This document shows positions 32,891 through 43,505 of a stretch of DNA of 64,000 nt, one piece after another. Within the stretch, counting starts at the first letter, position 1. The number at the start of each line of letters is the position of its first letter. The translations under genes and the position numbers were made by a program. The notes beneath the pieces are model-generated. The model searched no databases, had not been told where the DNA came from, and saw only the letters and a program-made list of their open reading frames with translations. Source of the stretch: Verticillium longisporum (lineage: Eukaryota; Ascomycota; Sordariomycetes; Glomerellales; Plectosphaerellaceae); contig JAETXT010000011.1 in NCBI GenBank assembly GCA_019188255.1, forward strand, positions 2,976,001 to 3,040,000. Direction: 5' to 3'.

Positions 32891-34158
32891 TTTTGGCGAG
32901 CGTTGATGATGACGATGATGTCAGATGTCGGGGTTTTAACGTCTTTTGGGTTTGAGTGACTCGAGAATGACCGGCAGCGTCTCCCTATATAGTGCCGAGC
33001 GGACGTATGTTGTTGATGCACAAAGATAGTAACCGTTGGAGAACCAGCCCAACAATAGCAAAGAACCAGCACAGCCTGTGAGCACAGAGCACAACGGGAG
33101 TGAAGAAGAAAGAGAGTGAGCGACTGAACGAGCGAGAGACAGGCAGGCAGACAGACGGACGAAAAGAAGAGCGGCTTAGCAAGAGAAACGAGGGGCGGTG
33201 TACAAGGTCAGGTCAGCACAACTATCGTCAGAATGGCCAAGGCGGAGTCTTATACGATGCAGACAGCCTCTCACTGCTAGCTGCTGACGGCTGGCTGCTG
33301 GCTACTAGCTCAGCAAGGTCCAGCCTGACCTAACACTCACCAACCCCCTGAACAAGGAGGGTCTAGCGATGTCCCGTGCCAGTGCAGTGCAAGCTCAGCC
33401 ATGGTGGCTGCTTGGTGCAGAAGGGAGTCTCGACTAGCAGCATTCCTCCCTCGCGGTCAACCAAGTACTAGCCAGTCACGATCAGCTGTCGTGCGCCTCT
33501 GGCGGATGGCCGGCACAGGATGCTGGCGAGAAGGAAGAAAAAACGAGGGGCGAGCAGCGGAGCGAATGGCTGTCGAGTCTTGTCTTTCAGCAGCGGTGGT
33601 TTGACGAGAAGAAAAGACCATGGCGGGTTGAGACATGACAGGCGCCGAGACCTCTCGAAACAAAGCCGGCTCTGGAACCTGATTGGATGGTGCGTCAGAA
33701 CACGAGCTCAGGGGTCGGCTGTGACGGCTTCTGGGCCTTTGAGAGCTGTGTCTCTGGGCCTTGACAGCTGTGCCTCTGCGTCTCTGTGCTGAGGTGCCCA
33801 GTGGTTGGGATGGTATCGGCTGGACAGGTCGGCGGGAGATGGGCTCAGCGTAACGGGCTGTGGTCAGCACTGTCAGTCCAGGGATGTTGTTCGTTGCATG
33901 ATGATGGAAAGGGTGCACAGCATCAACAGCATCAATAGCAAGGCGCAGGCAATCGAGAATCGGGACTCGAGACTCCCTGCCACCTGACCCCCAACCCCAC
34001 CTTCTTCGTTGACCCCCACCAATTGAACCCCCACGCCACTCGTCGACGAGGCTCCCAACGCGCCTTGTCAGTCAATCATCAATCGCAACGCATCCCACCT
34101 GCAACACCACCGTCCATCGCAATCGACGCACCGCTGCCCCTCATCATCGACGCGCAAC
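32891..34158. promoter_or_regulatory. Divergent intergenic region upstream of EAF6
   Basis: No gene is recognised. It includes GA-rich and CTGCTGG-rich simple sequence and two near copies of a GGGCCTTTGAGAGCTGTG-like stretch at 33733-33775. Confidence 0.45.
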
Positions 34159-34760
34159 ATGGCCGAAAACGTGGCACCCACGACAGGCATCGCCGGCGCC
34201 ACGCCCAGCCTGCAAATGTACAAGCAGGAACAGGTCAAGCTCAAGGCCATGCTCGAGCAGCGCAACCAGGTCGCCCGCCGCCTCGCCGCCATCGAATCCG
34301 ACATTGAGACCAAGGAGGCCGCCTACCTCGACTCGACGCCCCACGGCAACATCATCGCCGGCTTCGACAACTACATCAAGGGCACCAGCGGCGCCGGCGC
34401 CCAGCGCCGCAAGCAGGGCAACACGGAGCAGCACCGCGTCTTCTCGCGCTCCAGCATCTCCTATCGCCCCGGCAGTGCACGTTCACCCCGACCCTTTCTT
34501 CCAACCTTTCGCGGAGAACAGGGGCAGATAGCTAACACGTAGTGCAGGAGGTCACGACGCCTGGATCTGTCGGTTCGACCCCCGCGTCCCACGCGCCGAC
34601 GCCCATGTCTACCTCCTTCAAGGACAAGGATGGTGCGACGCCGACGTCAACGACGGCTGGCAAGGGCAAGAAGAATAAGAAGCAGAACGAGGAAGACAGC
34701 GAGGCCGAATCCCACGCGCCGAATAAGAAGCGCATCAACTTTGGCGCCGCGCGCAAGTGA
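34159..34760 (+). CDS. EAF6, NuA4 histone acetyltransferase subunit
   Basis: Exons 34159-34474 and 34543-34760 (68-base intron; donor GTGCAC, acceptor CGTAG), 177 residues. The N-terminal half is a coiled coil (YKQEQVKLKAMLEQRNQVAR and on) followed by the family signature GNIIAGFDNYIKG. The C-terminal half is Ser/Thr/Pro-rich, then Lys-rich (GKGKKNKKQNEED), ending KKRINFGAARK. Known role: small scaffold subunit shared by NuA4 and related acetyltransferase complexes in the nucleus. The chosen acceptor gives PGMQEVTTPGS; the other nearby AG does not keep frame. Frame intact. Confidence 0.9.
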
Positions 34761-35324
34761 AGTTGTTGATGCTGGGAGGATGGCGTTTCAAGGTCGATGG
34801 TCGATGATTCCAAAAAAGAAATGGGCAGGCAGCAGGGGTTTGGGACTTGGGAGCGGCGTTTGGGAGCATGATTTTCGATACCCGGGTAGAATCTACAGGC
34901 AGTGTCTTGCTGGATGAACACTAAGTCCCGTTCGTTGTCGTTGTGTGAGCTTGCCCGCTAATCGACATGTTTGGTGAAGTCATGGTGACCTGAGCATGTT
35001 GCGTCGGCAGAAGTTCTCGGCGGTTAGTTTCATAAGTAGCATCTTTGCAATTGTTGGTGTACCACATTCTTCTTGGGAAGGACTAGGGGGTGGATGGGGT
35101 TTGTTCAGGTCCAGAGCCAGTTTGATCAGGACAGGCCTGGTATATAGTTTACGGCCTTCTCAGCTCGATGGTACTCTACTAGAGTTGACGACTTGATAGA
35201 AGGCTCAACATCATTTCTTGGGCGTACTCTCATTGAAGAGACCCAATTGTCAGACATACGTTTCATGCGAGAGCTCCCCCAAGCCCACCTCAGTCTCTGG
35301 CCTCGGTGAGTCTTCTTGGCTGAC
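34761..35324. other. Intergenic, EAF6 trailer and flank of an orphan exon
   Basis: No gene is recognised. Sequence on the minus strand next to the acyl-CoA dehydrogenase exon was read through in all frames without finding the next expected exon. Confidence 0.45.
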
Positions 35325-35466
35325 CTTCTGGCCGTTGATGATGAAATGAGACCCGTCATCTGACAGTCGTGCTTCGGTCTGAAGGCCTTGAACGTCGGAG
35401 CCGGCTTCTGGCTGTGTGATGGCCAGTGCAATACGGGCACGACCAGAAAGAATATCGTGGACGACA
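35325..35466 (-). pseudogene. Isolated acyl-CoA dehydrogenase exon (gene relic)
   Basis: Read on the minus strand between a CTGTGACAG acceptor and an AAG/GTCAGC donor, these 142 bases encode VVHDILSGRARIALAI, TQPEAGSDV, then about 20 residues ending SHFIINGQK. This is the central FAD-contacting segment of acyl-CoA dehydrogenases (pattern LAIT-P-AGSD...NG-K). I found neither the preceding helical domain nor the following KWIT and ANFNHER-type segments within about 400 bases on either side. It is probably the remains of a degraded gene; a larger gene with long introns is less likely. Confidence 0.6.
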
Positions 35467-37179
35467 CTGTCACAGCCAAGTTATGATATCAAGAGGCTGG
35501 TAAGCTTGCTATTGGTCCACCACGTGCAAAGAACCAATGTCAGTCTCCTATCTCCTCAGTGTTGAGAGGTCGCGCCTGTGTTGTCTGTCACTCGACTTGT
35601 CCTCGCTGCAGTTCAAATTGGTCCAAGTGAATTACGCAATTCAATGCCCCAGTGTTGTGATAGTCTGAGCTGCATGTGCATGCAATCCACCTGGAAGTGC
35701 CCAACATACTCTCTACATAACACAAGACCACTGGACAACAAAGCTTCTCGGGACGCCCGGGTCCCGAAGCAACCCTCGAAAACTACTCTCTGCAGCTTTA
35801 CGAGCCGTTAATAGTCATGATCATCTGGGATCGACATGAGGAGCTGATTGCCACGCGAATGCTCTGGCGTAGCAACATGGCAAGCCAAATACCCACCGAC
35901 GATCGGTCAGTATAAATGCCTCGGTACATGACGTCAAGCTGGTCTTCCTGGCCTCTTCTTAGACGAAGGAAATGGACTGGGTTGAATCACTGGCCATGTC
36001 ACGATGCCGTCCTCCCGGACGCGACTCCACTGTCGGGGCATCGTGCAGGGGGCACCTTTTGCCATCAGACCCTAGAACAGGCCCCTATCTGGCTTTGGTA
36101 GGGTCTGCACCTGGTATACGAAGCGGCAGATGCAGCCAGAGAGCAACACATCACAACGAGCTGCCCGACAGGAATCGGCTGCATGTGCTGCGCATAGCAG
36201 TCACACAACCACGTGCTGTTCAGGAACCATGCACTGAACTAGTCGAATTCTGGATTTGGTCAACGCTTATATTCCGGCCTAGCAGTGCCTGGATTCTCAA
36301 GCCTTCTTCTATTTTGAAGGGAATTGCCGGGGAAGTGGGGTTGGAGGCCCAGGTTGCAGACAAAGTCCAATACGGCGTCGCCGTAACTACACACAGCTCG
36401 TGACGGTGTTCTGGCAGGGTAAAGGAAATACGATCTGCACAGCAAGGTCCCATCGGGTTTCAGTATCGCCCCTGGTCCAGGTCCTAATCCGATGTTGCCA
36501 TTCGCGAATGACTATGACTAGCTTCCAGTTGGTTACCGAACAGCGAATTCTGACTTCAAGCTGACGTGTGGCCCCTGAACTAGTTCTGCCACGTCTGCTC
36601 CAGACAAGGCCAGAACCACGAGGCGCTACTTCGAACTCCAGGGCAGTGTGTCAAATGTTTGCGCACATTGAAAACATTGATTTTTTTCCGGGTTGCCTGG
36701 GCTTCGAGACAAAGGTGCGTTGCATCAAGGAAGGCCTCCATGACGGGTTTGCCGAAGAAAGCTTGACTCACAACAGCACGCAGCAAGTCATGGGTATGTT
36801 GACGGGCGTGCACCCTACCTACAGTACATGTAGATGACGCACCCCAGGCTGGCCGGTACTTCGGTATTAGCGCCTGTGAGTAGTATAGCCAGGCAAAGTG
36901 GTTCAATACGAGATCGCCCCAGCGTAGCACTAGCCCCTCGGGAGCCGACACGAGAAAGCCAAAAATGGAAATCGAACAGACAAGGGAAGACGAGCTCGCG
37001 AGTCAAGGTCTTTGCGTGGGGACGGCAGTGAGTTTATTCTGTATAAGAACATTCTTGATGTTCGCTCTGAAGGACCGTATCCTTTTGCTCCATCATTCAA
37101 CAGCGCTTTCCCACAAGTCAACCCAGCAACCTCTCACATTCGTTCTCAACAGACCGCTTACACATTCCTCTCTCTCGCC
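35467..37179. other. Intergenic, possibly degraded gene space
   Basis: About 1.7 kb with short open frames on both strands and no recognised domain. The last 150 bases are the promoter of the repeat wall protein, with a TATAAG element at 37042-37047. Confidence 0.4.
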
Positions 37180-37986
37180 ATGTTCGCCAAGAACCTCGTT
37201 GTCGCGCTGGCGCTTGCCAGCTTCACGTCGGCCATTCCCCTCGACGCTCGGGATGACGACTGCCAGGCAACTTACAGCACCTGCATTTCCGACGGCACCC
37301 CCGAGGTTGTGTGCTCGTGCGCCCTGACGGCCTGTGTGGGTGAAGACAACGCCCGCAACCGCGAGTACTGCGCCAGCGCCATCGCGTCCCTTGATCCGAC
37401 GCCGACCTCCATCCCCGGCGGCTGCAACCCTGCCCACCCCGGCTCATGCCCTGAGAGCACCGGCATCCCCGGTGGCTGCAACCCCGCTCACCCTGGATCT
37501 TGCCCGGAGACGACGACCGGTATTCCGGGTGGCTGCAACCCTGCTCATCCCGGCTCTTGCCCTGAGAGCACCGGCATCCCCGGTGGCTGCAACCCCGCCC
37601 ACCCTGGATCTTGCCCAGAGACAACAACCGGTATTCCAGGTGGTTGCAACCCTGCTCATCCTGGGTCTTGCCCCGAGCCCACATCGACTGGCATTCCCGG
37701 CGGTTGCAACCCTGCCCACCCGGGCTCCTGCCCTGAGCCTACCTCAACAGAAATCCCCGGCGGCTGCAACCCTGCTCATCCCGGCTCGTGCCCTGAGACC
37801 ACATCTACTGGCATCCCCGGCGGCTGCAACCCGGCGCACCCCGGCTCCTGCCCCACGCAAACAACCGTTACCCGGCAGCCGGCGGCCAACACCACCGTGC
37901 CGGCGCCTCCCATCGGTACCAACGGTGCCGGGCGCAACGCTGTGGGCCTTGTGGCTGTTGCCGGACTTTTCGCTGTCGTTCTCTAG
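37180..37986 (+). CDS. GPI-anchored repeat wall protein with GCNPAHPGSCP units
   Basis: Intronless, 268 residues. Signal peptide 1-19 (FTSA/IPLD). Residues about 20-70 form a cysteine-rich head (CQATYSTCIS...VVCSCALTACVGED...YCAS). Residues 78-226 are eight tandem copies of IPGGCNPAHPGSCPE separated by short Ser/Thr linkers, with two cysteines per copy. The C-terminus has an NTT glycosylation site and a hydrophobic tail (AVGLVAVAGLFAVVL) that fits a GPI-anchor signal. I infer a surface adhesin or structural wall protein with disulfide-rich repeats; no named family recognised. The ATG at 37180 is chosen because it gives a clean signal peptide. Confidence 0.82.
   Translation: MFAKNLVVALALASFTSAIPLDARDDDCQATYSTCISDGTPEVVCSCALTACVGEDNARNREYCASAIASLDPTPTSIPGGCNPAHPGSCPESTGIPGGCNPAHPGSCPETTTGIPGGCNPAHPGSCPESTGIPGGCNPAHPGSCPETTTGIPGGCNPAHPGSCPEPTSTGIPGGCNPAHPGSCPEPTSTEIPGGCNPAHPGSCPETTSTGIPGGCNPAHPGSCPTQTTVTRQPAANTTVPAPPIGTNGAGRNAVGLVAVAGLFAVVL
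37411..37856 (+). repeat. Coding tandem repeat, eight 54-60 bp units
   Basis: Each unit encodes IPGGCNPAHPGSCPE plus a linker. Linkers alternate ESTG and ETTTG in units 1-4, so units 1-2 and 3-4 look like a duplicated dimer. Later units use EPTSTG, EPTSTE and ETTSTG. Codon choice varies between units, so the array is not brand new. Confidence 0.85.
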
Positions 37987-38948
37987 ACGCGTCGTACATA
38001 GAATATAGTATAGAATATAGTATAGAATAATAGTTAATGCAGATTCATGAATGCTCTCTTGTTTTCAAATCATGTGTGTACACAGAGGGGCATGTGCTGG
38101 GTCGATAAAGAGCGGCTTGACCAACGTGTATATAGGTGCATCTGGTCAAAAAACGAATCTAGAATCAAGTTGTGGCTGGAGGTCTTTCCGTAGGAGTCGC
38201 AATTTTAGTGCCTTGATATCCCATGCAGGAGCTCGGTGTCGCGCTTTATCTAGGTGCCTACGCGGAACATGCTCTGCGAAGATACATTCGTTGACAGCTG
38301 GGTCACTCACCAATTGCCGGCTGCAAGGTCGACTTTGGAATCGACAGCCTGGAAAGCCATTGGCCAACATGACGGACTGGAAGATGCAGAAAAGGTGCCT
38401 GGTGCCGTTGGCAAGCACGACATGCCATGCCGATGGCAAGCACGACATGCCATGCCGATGTGAGCCAAGCCGGGATCGGCGCTAGCTGCATGGTACTGCT
38501 GCAGCAGCCACCACCAAGCTTCAGCGCCCCCGCCTCCTTCCCGCTGGAAGCTCCCAGCAAGCGACATGCGGGGTAGCTCCTGATCAGGCCACAGAGGTGT
38601 GCATCCCTGACCCCGCAAGCAACTGATGACTGGCCACGAGCCCAGATCTGTCATACGCGGGAGTCGGTGAGGTGAGCCTCACACTCAACCCCCACTTCAT
38701 ATACAAGCTGAGGAGCTCCCTCTCCGTCACGTCACCTTCTGCTTTCATCCTGCCACGGTTGCGACGGCATCCTACGTTACGCTGGATCAGTCGATCACCA
38801 ATCGAGTGGGCTGCACTGCATCACCTGAAAGAAAGCGAGGGGCTCAGTCCATTATCTGTAAGTGACCTCCCATCGAGGGGTTTCGGAGCTTCACAATCAA
38901 AGCAAACAGAAACCGCTCACCTGGATTTCCAACGGCAAGGCTGACAAG
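37987..38948. other. Intergenic with a small tandem duplication
   Basis: No gene is recognised. An approximately 26-base segment (ccgatggcaagcacgacatg and on) is duplicated head-to-tail at 38409-38460. Confidence 0.5.
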
Positions 38949-41281
38949 ATGCTAGTATCACCGTGGCTCTGCCTTCAGCTTCTCGCGCTCTCCTCCATGA
39001 TGACTATAAAGGCCAGCAAATTCACCCCCGAGGTGCTTCTCTCGGCGCCGAGGCGGTCTTCCGCCGTGCCCAACCCCTCAGGCAACAAAGCCTTGTACAC
39101 CGTGAGCACATGGCCCGGAGCTCCGACCTGCGTGCCAATGCTCACTGTGTTCTCAGGTGTCTTCCTACTCGTTCCAGACCCACAGCAAGACGAGCCAGAT
39201 TCGCGTCATTGATGTCCACAGCGGCCACTCGACCCTGTTGTACGAGGATGGCTCGTACAGTGAGCCGACGTGGATCAGCGACAAGGAAATTCTTTTCTTC
39301 AAGAGCGGCGACAAGGGGTCCACGAGCTTGATGCTCGGACACTCCGGCCTCCCACAAGTGTAAGGAAACATTTGTGAGTCAAAGGCCATTCACTAACCTC
39401 ACATGCAGAGTCCAAGAGATTCGCAACTTTGACGGCAGCCTATCCAACCTCAAAGCCTACCGCCTTTCAGATGAAGAGGTCGCCATTGTCTGTTCCGCCC
39501 CGACGACTCTTTCCGGCGCCATGTACCGCCCCTCGTCTGAGACCAAGGCTCTGTCTTCTGCCAAGACATACTCCACCTTGTACGCCCGTCACTGGGATGC
39601 GTGGCAGACGGAGAACAGGAACTCTCTGTGGTACGGCCTGCTCAAGAAGAAGGGCAGCTCCTATGAGCTTCAGGGGCCTGGCTTGGTCAATGCTCTTGAT
39701 GGTACCAAGCTCGAATGTCCCGTCCCGCCCTTCGGAGGCACGGCCGACTTTGACATTGGCCGGTCTGGTCTCGTCTTCGTGTCGCGCGACCCCGACGTAT
39801 CACCTGCCATCTACACGAAGACGAATCTCTACTTCATACCGCTCAAGACTTTCACCGAGGAGAAGCCTGCTCCGCCTCAGGAGGTCAAGACGGGCAACCT
39901 CCAAGGCTACGCGGCTGCGCCCGTCTTCTCTCACGACGGCAAGCAAGTCGCCTTCACCAAGATGAAGAGCAAGCAGTACGAGTCTGACAAGCCGCGTCTG
40001 CTCCTGATTCCTGATATCGCCGAACTCACCGGTGTACAGGAGTTCTACGTGACGAAGGTCGGGGTTGGCGGCTGGGGTGCACGCCCTGTGTGGATCACCT
40101 GGAGCAAAGACGATAAGGAGCTTTACGTCGCGGCCGAGAAGCACGGGCGCGTCAGGCTGTGGAAGCTACCGTCTTCCCCGGAAAAGGCCGTAGAAGAGCC
40201 CGAGTCTATCTTTGAGAAGGGATCCATCATCGAGGCCAAACTCCTTCCCGGCAGTGGTAAACTCCTTGTCAGCTCCAACTCGCAAATTGAGAGCTCGCTC
40301 TTCTCCGTGCTGGACCCGTCGAGCAAGAAGCTGGATTACGTGTCCTCGAGCTCCAAGCACGGCAAGACATTCGGCCTGTCGGAGAAGCAGCTGGAGAACT
40401 TCTGGTTCAAGGGTGCCGAGGGCTACGATGTGCAGGCGCTCGTTGTCAAGCCGTCCGATTTCGACGAGAAGAAGAAGTACCCTCTGGCGTTCCTCATCCA
40501 CGGCGGACCGCAGGGGGCGTGGACCGACAATTGGCGCACGTGTTGGCTTCCGGCCATATTCGCCGGGCAGGGCTACATTGCCGTCATGCCGAACCCCGTG
40601 GGCAGCACGGGCTACGGGCAAACCCACACAGACGCGATCCAGAGTCAGTGGGGTGGTCTCCCCTATGTAGATCTGGTCAAGTGTTTTGAGCACATTGAGA
40701 AGAACCTCGACTATGTCGATCTTGACAGGGCCGTAGCACTGGGTGCTTCCTACGGCGGCTACATGATCAGTGAGTGCACACCCTCGTGCGGATGAGCGAC
40801 AACCTTTGCTAATTCGCGTCCAGACTGGATCCAGGGCAACGAGCTCGGACGCAAGTTCAAGGCGCTCGTGTGTCACGACGGTGTCTTTTCGACGCTCAAC
40901 CAGTGGTCGACGGAGGAGCTCTTCTTCCCGCTGCACGACTTTGGGGGCCCGATCTGGGAGAACCGGGCAACATATGAGAAGTGGGACCCGGCGACGAAAC
41001 TGGCCAACTGGTCGACGCCACAGCTGGTCATCCACAACGAGCTCGACTACCGGCTGCCCATCTCAGAGGGTCTCGCCATGTTCAACGTGCTGCAGGCGCG
41101 GGGGGTGCCAAGCCGGTTCCTCATGTTCCCCGACGAGAACCACGTAAGTGCATTGTCTGGCTATGTCATGTTGTAGGATGTCGCTGACTCTGGGTAGTGG
41201 GTTCTCAAACCGGAGAACTCGTTGGTGTGGCACAAGGAGGTTCTTGGTTGGATCAACAAGTATTCTGGTGTAAGCAAGTAA
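38949..41281 (+). CDS. Secreted dipeptidyl-peptidase V-like S9 serine peptidase
   Basis: Five exons: 38949-39101, 39157-39359, 39409-40769, 40824-41143 and 41198-41281, 706 residues. The signal peptide is MLVSPWLCLQLLALSS and on. The first two thirds is a beta-propeller; the last third is an alpha/beta-hydrolase with HGGPQGAWTD (oxyanion region) and the nucleophile in GASYGGY. The triad is Ser566, Asp647 (in NELDYRLP) and His679 (in DENHW, created by the last splice). Known role of the family (DPP5/S9C): extracellular removal of X-Ala, His-Ser and similar dipeptides. Introns are 49-55 bases with good sites, and the frame is intact. The N-terminal start gives a proper secretion signal, consistent with an extracellular enzyme. 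Confidence 0.93.
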
Positions 41282-41312
41282 AGCAGGCATGTTGAGTGTC
41301 TGCTCACTTGAC

Positions 41313-41378
41313 CTAGGACCAAGGGACCTAGGAGCTAGGAGCAAAGGACCTAAGACCAAGGGACCTAGGACCTGGGCA
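41313..41378 (+). repeat. Degenerate ACCTAGGA/ACCAAGGG tandem tract
   Basis: About 66 bases of imperfect units such as gaccaagggacctaggagct, starting about 30 bases after the peptidase stop codon and so probably in its trailer. Confidence 0.6.
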
Positions 41379-41564
41379 CCGAGGGTTTCTTGAGACAGGC
41401 CACGGACAGAGGGGGCTGCTGTGGGTATAACAGGAAGGTCTAGCACGGAGTACATGTTGGATTTCGCGCCGTCAATTTGTTTCATTTACTCGTACGAGTT
41501 CATTTGAGATTCAGACTTGCCACTTGAACCAAGGGAACATCGACTGAATTCACGAAGATGTCAT

Positions 41565-41622
41565 GTCGACTGCATGTCGACTGCATGCCGACTGCATGTC
41601 GACTGCATGCCGACTGCATGTC
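41565..41622 (+). repeat. Tandem repeat, 11 bp x 5
   Basis: Units of TGCATGTCGAC and TGCATGCCGAC alternate strictly (T then C at position 7). A single inverted copy (tgcagtcgacatg) follows at about 41629, so the RNA could fold back. Confidence 0.8.
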
Positions 41623-42119
41623 ATGGGGTGCAGTCGACATGGCATGGGGATGGCCAGCATGTCTTGGTACAGTGTAGATATGTGCGAATAGTACGTGAGC
41701 ACGGTAACCTCCAACGTCCGTCAGGCCGTGCCTCGCTGAAGCTCGCAAAGCTGATCCTCATCTGTTGCACCTCTCCCACCAACGAGACCGACGATAGGCC
41801 CGTGAGAAAACTTGCGCCAGCCCAATCTTGGTTCCAGAGCTCCAATTGCGATTCGCGACTACAGAAACACCATGCTCTGCGCCGCAACGCGCCTTCCCAG
41901 CTGGTGACAGACCATACAGCCAATTCTCGACCAAGGAAGTCTCCCCTTCTGTCTCGAACCTCGAACTCGAACCTCGACAACGAAGCTATCTAGACCTTCC
42001 CACCGACGCCATCGCACCCGCGGTTTGAAACTCGCGACCGCACCCCGAGCCATTCATCGAATCCCAAACGCCGCGCGCAAGACGAAGAGCAGCACGTCGC
42101 CACGAGACCGCCGGCCACC

Positions 42120-43089
42120 ATGGCCCCCCCGACACCCCTCTACCACGCCCTCCTCCGTCCCTGCATCCTCCAGATCCTCCGCGCGACGGGCTACCACGCG
42201 ACCCGTCCCGCCGTCCTCGACACCCTCACCGAGCTCGCCGCCCGTTACCTCCTCACGCTCTGCCGCCACACGGCCGCCCGCGCCCTCGACAACAACCCCC
42301 ACCACGACCCCGCCGATGAGCACCCCCTGCGCGTCGCCGACGTCCGCATGGCCCTCGAGGACGTCGGCGCCCTAGGCGTCGTCGAGCGCTTCGTCGAGCC
42401 CGACGAGGGCGGCCGCCCCGCCACCGCGCCGTCCGGAGCCGCACCGGAGGACAAGACCTCGTCCACCACCACCTCGTCCTCCTCCTCTGCCGCCTACCGC
42501 GCCTGCCGCGGCGACGACGACACGCGCGGCGTCGACGAGTTTGCCGCCTGGTTCGCCGGTGCGCGGTGCCGGGCCATTCGGGACATGGTTGTCGACGGCA
42601 TCGGCGAGGGCGTCGTCGGCACGGGCAATGCTGCGCAGGACGGGGACGTGCCTGCGGGGGATTACCTCCACGGTGAGCCCTCTTTCCCGTGTGCTCCTGT
42701 TCCTTTCTCTCGGCTCCTGTTCCTTCATCTTTCTACGCTGTTTTTTTTTTCTTTCACATCTCCCCCCCCAACTCCCTCTCCACGCGCCGTGCTTGCTTCG
42801 TAGTCATGCTAACCGCCCCCTCGCACCCAGCACTCATGTCTCGACACAGCAAGTCCGCCGAGGACAGCAAGTTCCACGACACGATCCTCGGCCGCGGAAA
42901 CGAGCACGCGAGCGACGTCCTCGTCGAGGGAGGCGACCTGTCGAGCATCGCCGGCTGGATGGACATGATGCGCGGGCCCTCGCCCCCGGCTCGCCGACGC
43001 CGTCGGGAGGGTCCAGGCCGCCGAGCTCCGGGCTGAGTTCCGTCGGCGACCGGCTCGGTGACGAGGGCGACGGCATGGATCTCTCCTAG
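42120..43089 (+). CDS. Bromodomain-associated histone-fold protein, TFIID/SAGA TAF3/TAF8-like (one frame break)
   Basis: Exons 42120-42672 and 42831-43089, separated by a 158-base intron with a TGCTAAC branch site. Residues 1-70 are a histone fold of the BTP class (HALLRPCILQILRATGYHA...LTELAARYLLTLC...LRVADVRMALEDVGAL). An acidic and Ser/Thr linker follows, then DEFAAWFAG and the block GDLSSIAGWMDMMRGPSP. The frame then breaks. Adding one C to the C5 run at 42983-42987 leads into PTPSGGSRPPSSGLSSVGDRL and a stop at 43087, giving 270 residues. Without it, translation stops at 43036 after an Arg-rich tail. Known role of the class: histone-like TAF that dimerises with TAF10. Which TAF this is, I cannot say. 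Confidence 0.8.
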
Positions 43090-43505
43090 TGGACGTGACG
43101 AGCTAGCGCCGTTCTCGTCCGTTCGGTCTTGTTGTTGTCCGACACACGCACCCTGGCGTATCGAGCGGAAAGTGCACCGGGCCGAGCGAGGTGGCTCCAG
43201 AGGAGGCATTGGTTGTTTTGGGGGCATGCGGCTTTCACAGTTCATCGAGGGCATAGCGTAGGCGTTTCGGACTTGGGAAAAACAAAAAAAGAGATTGGCA
43301 GGCGCGCGCGTCGCTGTTCGGCGCGGGCATTGCAACAACTCGCGGACACAGGCACATGGTGAGTGGTAGAGGGAGCCTGGCATTACTTGAGCATCGTTTA
43401 ATTCAGGAGCATCAACGAGGCGCCATTTGACTACTATGGTTGGAGAGTAACAAAGGTGTTTCAACCTGTGGTCCTAAACTGCCTCGCTGCAGGAACACCC
43501 GGCAC
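43090..43505. other. Short intergenic gap between convergent genes
   Basis: About 400 bases between the histone-fold gene and the GH15 gene, holding their 3' ends. Nothing else seen. Confidence 0.5.

Larger units (their letters stand above)
41282..42119. other. Intergenic with two tandem-repeat tracts
   Basis: Carries a GGGACCTAGGA-type tract (about 41313-41378) and an 11-base array (41565-41622), then the leader of the histone-fold gene. No further gene seen. Confidence 0.5.

Noticed and set aside
37411..37856. A CRISPR-like array
   Set aside because: The regular spacing comes from a protein-coding tandem repeat in a eukaryotic gene, without spacers.
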